Assembly (NCBI RefSeq): GCF_035222375.1
Contig: NC_085891.1
Location: forward strand, 2,232,001 to 2,296,000
Source of the DNA: Podospora pseudocomata
Lineage: Eukaryota; Ascomycota; Sordariomycetes; Sordariales; Podosporaceae
Length of the DNA stretch: 64,000 bases
Direction of reading: 5' to 3'
Below the pieces are notes generated by a model. It was not told the origin of the DNA. It made no database searches and worked only from the letters and a program-made list of their open reading frames with translations. Positions within the stretch are counted from its first letter, which is position 1, and each line of letters opens with the position of its first letter. Both the position numbers and the translations under genes were made by a program. Below are positions 56,757 to 64,000 of the stretch, piece by piece.

Positions 56757-58530
56757 CTACCTCCGCGGACTCACAGCCCGTTCCCACGCCCCCTCAAAAC
56801 TCCCCTGCGGATCTTGCCCAACGACAACAACACTCTCATCACCACCCCCCACAACGGTTGACCCTTCCAACCCAGGTGATCTGACCTCCTCCCTCACAAG
56901 ACCACTTACGCCACCCCCAGCGACAGTCTCATTTCTCCTCTGCTGCTCCCTCTGCAGCACCTCCAACTCCTCATCCTGCGTGATCTCCGCTTGCCAATTG
57001 GAAGAATACACCACCGCAGCAAAACCCTCCAAATCCCTCACCTGCTCCATCGCCTGCAAGTACCGGTTCGGCATCCCATTCCCGATATCGTGCGCCTGCC
57101 TCGTAAGCACGGAGAGGATCTTGGGAAGGAGCACCGCTCTTGACGTGAAGCCGGACATGTCCTCTGTTATGGTTGACACACCCACCACATCCTTGGCCAG
57201 CTGCCCCTTGAGAGTATCAAAGCCCGCGTCGAGGATCTGAGTTAGAACGCTGGAGAAGGTGGGGGAGTCGATCAGGTCGGCTGTCTCATCCAACAACCGG
57301 CGTAATTGGACCGAGGTAGGGGTGATGTCTTCCCCAGTTGGGGATGGGGACGGGGAGGAGTCATCCAAGATGCCTGATTCGCGAAGGACGAAATCCTCAA
57401 GCTTTTCGGGAGGGAGGAGGAACCTGAGCCAAGCTGTGCCCACCCCTGAGGAGGGAGAGGAGCCTTCCACAAGGGTTCTGACATTGGAGGTGAGTTGGAG
57501 GAAGTTCTCGATTGTAACGGTGTCGCGGGGGGAGAGGTGGCCAAAGACCTGGCGGACGGCAGTCTCTACACGCTGCATGACGTCTACCCAGCCGCGGTTG
57601 AGAAGCCACCAGGAGAAGGTGAGGTAGCGGCGGTTGACTTCAAAGTCGGAACCATAATAGTGCTCGGGATTGTTGCCGTCGTCGTCGTTGTTTTCGAGGG
57701 AGATGGTTTGCTGGGCGGAGCCGGTGGCGAGGGAGACGACCGAGGAGAGGTAGGAGCGGCGGCCGAGGAGGTTGAGTTGAATGCGGGTTAGCATGGTTAG
57801 GAGGGAGAGCGTGTAGAGGAGGGTGTAGGCTCGGGTGATAGCTGGAGAGACAGGGAGGAGTTAGTATTGGGGGTTGGAATAGGGGTGGGCAGGGGGCGTA
57901 CAGCTGATGGTGAGGTCATTCCAGAGTTGCCTTTTGGTCTTTTTTGGTTTGGGGGGTACTGAAAGGGCATCGCCTTCTTGGGCACCGTCGACAGGGACAT
58001 TGCCGTCCCCTGAGATGGCAGCTGCTATGGAGGTTGGGACGGCAAGCTGACTTGTTTGTAGGCCGGCGTCACTTGTGACACTGACGCTGAACATGCTCCT
58101 TCCATCGTCATCTGTCTCTGCAGAAAGGCTGGGTGGACTTGTTGATCCGATGCTCTTCGTCCTGGCTACGGCAGAGCCTTTCATCTGTTGGATTTCATAT
58201 GTGATTCTCTCTGTGTTCATCGCCTCGAGGATGTTTGTCGTGGCGGTAGGTAGGAGGGCGAGGACGGTGAAGGTGCAGTCCTCTTGGTTTTGTTCGAATC
58301 GTCGTCGCAGACTGCACAGACAGATAGCATCAGCATTGGGGTGTTCATCAAGGAGGCAGAGAGAAGGCATACTTCTCCTTGGCGATGCGATCGCTGCTCA
58401 TGCGCTCGCGCGCATCCTGGAGCTTGCCCAAGACATAATTGGTGACAACATAGCCGGCGCCGATAACACCAGCACCGATGGCGAGAGGTGTTCGGTTGCG
58501 GCGGAACCACCGCTTCGTGGCGGCCAACAT
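56757..58530 (-). CDS. pex3: Peroxisomal biogenesis factor 3 (PEX3)
   Basis: Seen: three exons, complement(56757..57841, 57902..58311, 58373..58530), 550 aa; introns of 60 and 61 nt. The N-terminus MLAATKRWFRRNRTPLAIGA is a basic head followed by a hydrophobic segment (about residues 14-34), the known PEX3 peroxisomal membrane anchor. Next come LRRRFEQNQEDCTFTVLALL and, after a Ser-rich loop, AYTLLYTLSLLTMLTRIQLN and LLGRRSYLSSVVSLATG, the conserved core. Known: PEX3 is the membrane receptor for PEX19 that inserts peroxisomal membrane proteins and starts peroxisome formation. The C-terminal extension (VAGGGVSGLVREEVRSPG) is low complexity. Divergent from atg101 with 503 bp between ATGs. Confidence 0.95.
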
Positions 58531-59033
58531 GGCAGAGTTTTGGGGGATTCGAGCTCGATCACAGCTCCTCCTTAGAATCAGGAGACGGCTACCTTATGCA
58601 TGTGGTTGACGGGATGCACGTCTACACTACCGGGGGCGCGACACCAGCTGCTCTGGGCCTCCAATCGCGCTGAGCGAACCTCGGCTCTGCGGTTCTGATA
58701 GGGCTGATACCGTGATCCGGGGTAGGAAATCTGGAGTCAACCCTAACCCTTTGACACTCTGCATCTACCCCACGCCCAGCCCAGGGTGGGCCTTCTTCGC
58801 AATCCACCGCCGCTTCCGTTTCGCTGATGGCCAACGTCACAGTTTGCTCGCCACGGACTGCCCCTGCCCCTCACCCGTAGCGTTGTCCGCTATCGTTTAA
58901 AATGTTACTTTTGCTACCCCTCCACCCCTCGCCCAATGACACTACAACCACCACCACCACCGCCACAGCTGTCTGGATAACATCACCACCTTTTCACTAT
59001 CAGCATCAGTCATATCAGCAAATATCAGCAACC
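58531..59033. promoter_or_regulatory. Bidirectional promoter, pex3 / atg101, with telobox
   Basis: 503 bp between two start codons. It contains AACCCTAACCCT at 58739-58750, two telomere-type units (telobox), a motif bound by TRF-like/Tbf1 proteins in fungi. No coding sequence seen. Confidence 0.5.
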
Positions 59034-59827
59034 ATGAACGCGGAGGGCCCGCCCGAGTTTCTGCTCGAAGCATTCGCCGACCCTAACACGGTGCGGGATG
59101 TTGTTCGCGGTAGGCTTCCCCTATTCACCCCTGTCTGCCCCTCCATCCTCTGATTGTCCTGCTCTACAGGTATTCTGCACACCATATTCTTTATGCGTTT
59201 CTTCCAGTCCATCCAGGCTGCCACAGCCACACGCGACTGTCTCGGGATCGACCTCGCCTACGTTCCCGACTCCGCAATCGAGACGCTGATCGACCAGCGC
59301 GCAACATCACTCGCACGACAACTAGACGCTGAGCGCCCATCAGGAGGAGGTGGCCGCGGTCAGATCACTGTTCAGTTCTTTGAGAAGAAGCGTCGTAAGG
59401 GGACCTGGTTCGGGGCCGACGATGAGCTCTGCTGGGAGAGGTGGACCATCAAAATTACCGTCGCTGAACCCAAGACGGAGAGTGGTATGTTGATTTGACC
59501 TTTACTTTTTGTCCATTTGGTATCACCGAACACTAACTCACCCTCTTTCGAAATATAGACCGTGCTAAGGTCCGGAAAGCAACCGAAACCACGCTCCGCT
59601 CTACCGTCTTCAAGATCATGACCTGTGTGACCGGCCACATGGACCACATCCCTCCCATCACCGAATCCAACGTCAACCCCTTCCCGTACCGCATTTACAT
59701 TGGTAATCCTCCAAGTAATCAGCAATCACCATCATCGCAACAAAAGGCTGCCACGGCTGCTGCTGGAGTCGGAGCTAGAGTCGACGCTGTAGCGGGTGGC
59801 TGGGCAAAGAAGATGGGGATCTATTAG
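59034..59827 (+). CDS. atg101: Autophagy-related protein ATG101
   Basis: Seen: three exons, join(59034..59109, 59170..59484, 59559..59827), 219 aa; introns of 60 and 74 nt. The HORMA-like ATG101 fold is suggested by GILHTIFFMRFFQSI, the segment ITVQFFEKKRRKGTWFGADD (Trp-Phe of the WF finger), CWERWTIKITV and MTCVTGHMDHIPPITES. It continues with NPFPYRIYIG and ends in GGWAKKMGIY. Known: ATG101 with ATG13 forms part of the Atg1/ULK1 initiation complex in fungi other than budding yeast. The TAG stop at 59825-59827 is followed in the same frame by 106 further sense codons with coding character (next entry). Confident in identity; the true C-terminus is open. Confidence 0.9.
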
Positions 59828-60148
59828 GAGGATTTCCTCAGCAGTGACGCAGTCACAAAGGTGGTTGATATCGCAAAGGATATTGGTGACAAGGTTGCTG
59901 CCGCTACGAAGGAAGTTGAAAAGAAATTTGACGTTTACCTGGCACAGTTGGAGGAAGAGGCCAGGAGGGCCGAGATGGAAGAGGTGAGGAGAAATGAGGA
60001 GTGGTTGCTAGTAGCTGAGGAGAGTCGGAAGAGGAATATGGAGCCGGCTGGTCATGGTGGCGTCGAGGAAAAGAATCTACCCACGGACAAAAAGCACGAT
60101 CACCAGCAGCTCCCCAAGAAAGATGATCAGTATGAGGAGATTCTCTAG
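59828..60148 (+). other. In-frame coding-like extension after the atg101 TAG
   Basis: Directly after TAG the same frame runs open for 106 codons to TAG at 60146-60148. It reads EDFLSSDAVTKVVDIAKDIG at the start, passes through a Lys/Glu-rich, coiled-coil-like helix (about 59900-60040) and ends QYEEIL. The first in-frame ATG is only at about 59976, inside the helix, so it does not look like a separate gene. Explanations are readthrough, a recent nonsense mutation of a longer ATG101, or a cryptic intron; a 39-nt GTAG...TTAG segment (59789-59827) would keep the frame but is unusually short. Confidence 0.5.
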
Positions 60149-61593
60149 GATGTGGACGGTGCCTTGGAGAGGGACCACCCGAAAGCAGCTGTTCGAGTTC
60201 GGAATCGTCTGTGTGTTCCTCAACAATACTGCTGTCTGGATCGCAGGAACTTGATCCCATAACAATGGGGCAAATCCTCCCTAAGAAAAAGGACACAGAC
60301 CCACCGGGGCGGGACATGGTCGATAGTTGGGAAGAGCAAAAGCTGCATGGTGTTTTCAGGGATCAGAAGAACTGCAAGGAATAAACGGGACAGGCGTTTG
60401 CTAATTAGAAAAGGACGGGAAACGGGCGTTTGGATTTGGTCATTATGCTTCAACGCTACATTTGTAACACAGCATGGAAGGGAGAACAGCAGGTTCATGG
60501 TGGCTTTCGACAGTCAGAGGTGGGTATCACGCGCAACATGGCGGATTACAGCGAGTCTAGGGATACAACTGAAGGCGCTAGTCATGGGTAGTTATAGATT
60601 TTCTTATCAGGTAGGTACTAGGTTCATCGAGATACCCCTTTTTTTCTTGACTCTTTCTCTGCGAGGAGAGGATACACAATACTATTACTTTCTAATGTTG
60701 CGTCTTGGTTCTCTATCTTGTCTCAAGTGTTGACTTTGAATTATGCCTGTCAGCTGGCTGGGTTTCGGCATGCGGTTGGCAGCGGTGTGGACTGTTGTCT
60801 GATCCTTTTTACGTTTGATGTGGCAGAGAGCTTTTACAAGACCGTTCGTGACGATGGTAGGCGGTTCAGAGGGCGCTGCATTTTGTTTTGAGGGGTTTGA
60901 GAGAGGTTGAGGATGGCATTCGGGATGGTGGCGGTGATGAGCTGGATGAAGAAGAGGGAGGAGGCGGGGCAATGGGGGAGGATGATACGGCTAACACAGA
61001 TGACCCGGAGGTAAGGAAGGGTAGGGTAGGCGGGCTGGTTTTGGGTTGGTTCTCTATGTTCATTCCGGTGCTTAGAATAGTATGTACTATATGTCAAAAC
61101 AATTGAGCCGTTTTCTCTCGTCCAACAACTTTCAATGGCAAGAGTCTTTTCCATCAGCGGAACCCATCCTGTTTAGGAGGGGCAGGGCGCTACCAAAGCG
61201 CGGAGTCAAGAGGTTTATATAGGCAAGGATAGGGAAAGCGAAACCTGAGACTGAATGGGGTGGTTGGATATCAGTTCTTATATATTTCACTCTCATGATC
61301 GATTCGGTGCCAGCTATCTTGCAGACTGGACAGGTCGTCAGTTGCCAATGATCTACCTCATTCATCATCTCTTGTTCTTCAGGGGCGGAAAGAGGTACAG
61401 GGTTAGGGTTTTGGCAGTCTCTCGAAAATACCCCTGAACCCCCTGAAAAATAAAGCGCTGTTGGCCCATCAACTCCACTGATCCATTCTCAGCATCTCAA
61501 CTTGAACATGTCATCACAGCGATTATCAAAGCTCTGTACAGAATGCAGTCTGGTTTGTCCCTCAATCATTCACGGCCATCAGCCGCGCGATAA
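60149..61593. other. Convergent intergenic, atg101 / PLP decarboxylase
   Basis: 1.4 kb with expected 3'UTRs. Open frames near 60220-60970 on both strands show no family features; a G-rich stretch at 60888-61040 codes nothing recognisable. Confidence 0.55.
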
Positions 61594-64000
61594 TCAGTGC
61601 TTGTGTTTGTGTTCCTCCTCCTTCTCCACATCCGCAGGGTCCATGTTGACAGCAGGCCAGTTGGCAAAAGTAGTCTCCCCGATTGTAACCTTGCCCGTAG
61701 TGATGGGCGCCGAGCCATCCTTGTACTGCTCATACGTCTCGTATACAGACACGCTATGAACAGCACCCTTTGTGAGGGAAAGGCCTGCCGATTCGAGGAG
61801 GACGCGGTTGGTGTCATTATCAAGGGGCCTGTGGTGTAGTTAGACTTCTGCCAGCATTTGTTTTCCGAAAGGAGGGACCAAGGTAGACTTACAAAGGCTG
61901 GATGCTGTTCTCAAACACATCGTCCAATACGGCAACTACCCCCTTCCTTAATTGCTCATCGCTCAGATCAGACTCCAGGTCAAGAGTCACCCGCTCGTGG
62001 CTGATCTGGGCGTTGGGAGAGGCTTTCAGCACGTGATCAAGGTGCATTTCGTTCTTGTTACCGTACAGGTAGAACGGCATCTTGTCTGGGTATGTCGTCT
62101 CCAAGGCGGCGTAAGACATGGACTCCTTGACTATGACCCTGATGTTGCTTAGCTCGATGTTGTCCTTGAGCGGCGGTGCGCCCGGCGGGGGTATCCCCAC
62201 GTCCAGGCGCCACTTGGTGCTGCTGCCTGGTTTGAGCAGGTTCTCCAGAGTCTCTTTTTCCATGTTGGCAAGTGTGTAAACCACGCCTGGGTTCTCGCTG
62301 CGCAGCTTCTTGTAGTACTCCACCACATCCGGGGGGAGATCGCCCGTGATGACCAGTTGCCAGCGGTGGTTGGCCATGTTGAACATGGGGATGTGCGTGA
62401 GGTAGATCTCATCCACGCCCTGCATGATGAAGCCATGAACATCAGGACTGAGCTTGTTACGCTTGATGCAGCGTTTGATCCCTTCGAGCGCGACTGCCCT
62501 GAAGTCCTTGACTATAGTCTCCATAAAGTCTGGACTCGTGGGCCAGGGGCTCATTGTGACATTGACCAGGAATCGAAGGTCGCCCCGGGCCAAGTTGATA
62601 CCGTCGTCGAGTCCCAGGCGGGTCTTGAAAGTACGAAGGCATCTGCCATAAGCCTCTTCACCGAGTACAGATGAGGTCAGGAATAGGGGGCGCGCTGCCA
62701 CAACATCCTTGTCGGACGAGACGGAAAGCTGTGAGAAGATCCACTGGTTGAGATAGTTCGCTTCTCCCTTCATATCATGAACCGTTAGTTCACCATTCGC
62801 TGTATGTGGAGAGCGACAGTAAACTTACCACATCCTGATTGATGTTGTCCCCAATCTTGAAGTTGCACGCAAACGCATTGATCATGAGGTCACCAGCCAG
62901 CTCACACAAAAGCTTCCATGTCTTCTTGTCCTCGAAAAGCTCTTCGTTGGTCCGGTTCAAGATCTTGTTTCTGATAAGCTCCTTCTGGGCTTCAATAGCC
63001 TCCGGTGACTCGCCTGCCTTCTCCGCCGGAAGACGAATGAGAGGAACAACGACGAGGGATTTCTTGAGTGACTCATGTTCGGGGTCAGGTTCCCCCTGTG
63101 TCTCGTCTGCGCCCGATTCAGATTCTGGGGACGGGGCCATGGTGGCCCAATAACAGTACAGCTAATCCCATATCTGATTAGAGACCCCGGCGACCAGCAA
63201 CTTCAAGCTGGAGGGAGTGTTCTGAACGTACCTTTGTGCAGGAGAAAACAGCCTCACCCAGCAATCTACCATAACCATCATTGTGCAGACCTATCGTTTT
63301 GTGCGTCAACCATGCAGCAGTCGCTGCTGCGCCTGGCTTGCTACCCTCCACACCGTAAACACCCATGCTTTCCAAAGCATCACCTTGATGGAAAACAATA
63401 GGGCTGGTCCAGGTAACGAGGTATCTCATACGCTGGTCACGGTAGCAGAGCCCGCCCGCGGGATAATTGATGTAACCAGACCTTTCCCATCGTGTCAGAA
63501 ACTCTGAAATCGACATAGGCGGCGAAACACTCACTTGTGCGGGTCGATAGTGATGCTCTCGGCGTGGCGGAGGTTCCGAAGCTGCTTCACAGTATATGGC
63601 TGCAAGGGCATAGCGGGTACATACGGAAGGAAACCGTCTTGGTCTCCCCGCTCCCTGAGCGTGGCAGCAAAATAGCCTCCCCAGGCGGCATCGCAGTGAA
63701 TGGCGAAGGAGATGCCTTCGTCCCTTTCAAACTCGTCACGAATCTTGACAATCTCAGCCACGGGGTCGCAGGCACCGTGCTCAGTAGAGCCGATGATGGC
63801 TACCACGCCATAGATTGGGATCTTGGCGTCAACACATTCCTTCAGGCGCTTTCGAAGGTCGTTGGTGTCCATGCGAGCCTCTTCGTCTACATCGACGTCG
63901 ATAAAGTTGATCGAGCCAATACCAGAGATGGCTACATGTGCAACGGCCAGTGTTAGAAGGAAAAGAGACCAACGTCGTTCTCAAAGGGCAAGAGTAACTC
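61594..64000 (-). CDS. Group II PLP-dependent decarboxylase (aromatic L-amino-acid/tyrosine type), 5' end outside the window
   Basis: Seen: five exons, complement(61594..61828, 61893..62767, 62829..63161, 63232..63481, 63535..63931), with more 5' sequence beyond 64000. The fold-type I decarboxylase motifs are clear: VVAIIGSTEHGACDPVAEI, AIHCDAAWGGYFAA (PLP-pyridine Asp) and SITIDPHKSGYINYPAGGL with the Schiff-base Lys, split by an intron after CACAA. A C-terminal domain of about 450 residues beyond the catalytic core includes FKTRLGLDDGINLARGDLRF and HGFIMQGVDEIYLTHIPMFN, and it ends in a Lys/His/Glu tail (EEEHKHKH). Known: these features are shared by glutamate, aromatic and tyrosine decarboxylases; the long C-terminal extension is characteristic of large fungal members. 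The substrate cannot be fixed. The short gap 63932-64000 may be a 42-nt intron plus exon or all intron. Confidence 0.88.

Overview
The window is nuclear DNA of a filamentous ascomycete, most likely a Sordariomycete close to the Sordariales. Genes carry short introns (about 45-245 nt) with GTRNGT donors and CTAAC/CTGAC-type branch sites. The set includes complex I and ATG101 (both absent from budding yeast), and the Ste11 exon junction reads as I remember it in Neurospora NRC-1. Exon structures were assembled by eye from splice signals, reading frame and family motifs. No transposase, rRNA gene, canonical tRNA or CRISPR array was seen. The species cannot be fixed from the sequence alone.

Layout: 21 protein genes. 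Left part (1-28.7 kb, sparse, wide intergenic gaps): Ste11-type MAPKKK (-), PH-like/leucine-rich-repeat protein (+), TRAPP subunit Bet5 (-), CaMKK-type kinase (+), HAL4/SAT4-type kinase (+), an unrecognised disordered protein (-). Middle (33.1-45.1 kb, dense): RPC19 (+), complex I B14/NDUFA6 (-), BUD31 (+), ZNF511-like zinc finger (-), SMG7/EST1-like NMD protein (+), adenosine kinase (-), ribosomal protein uL2 (-). Right part (47.3-64 kb, dense): DDT/WHIM-like chromatin protein (+), DUF1770 protein (-), eRF1 (+), prephenate dehydratase (+), mitochondrial HTD2 dehydratase (+), PEX3 (-), ATG101 (+), and the 3' part of a group II PLP decarboxylase (-) that runs off the right edge.

This is a core housekeeping neighbourhood, not an accessory island or secondary-metabolite cluster. 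Three kinases lie in the first 23 kb; gene-expression functions (RPC19, BUD31, SMG7-like, uL2, eRF1) dominate the middle and right.

The observations most worth following are: (i) the eRF1 stop is UGA followed by C, with 71 further in-frame sense codons and a possible 3'UTR intron, the layout expected for readthrough/NMD autoregulation; (ii) the ATG101 TAG is followed in the same frame by 106 sense codons of coding-like, coiled-coil-like sequence with no nearby ATG; (iii) two diverged copies of a Pol III-type (A box, B box, T-run) repeat at 12.15-12.61 kb with identical 104-nt box spacing; (iv) a lone 21-codon uORF in the otherwise ATG-free leader of the HAL4-type kinase; (v) a repeated C-rich to G-rich switch along coding strands; (vi) stop-free introns of 3n length in three genes, including the NMD-factor gene.
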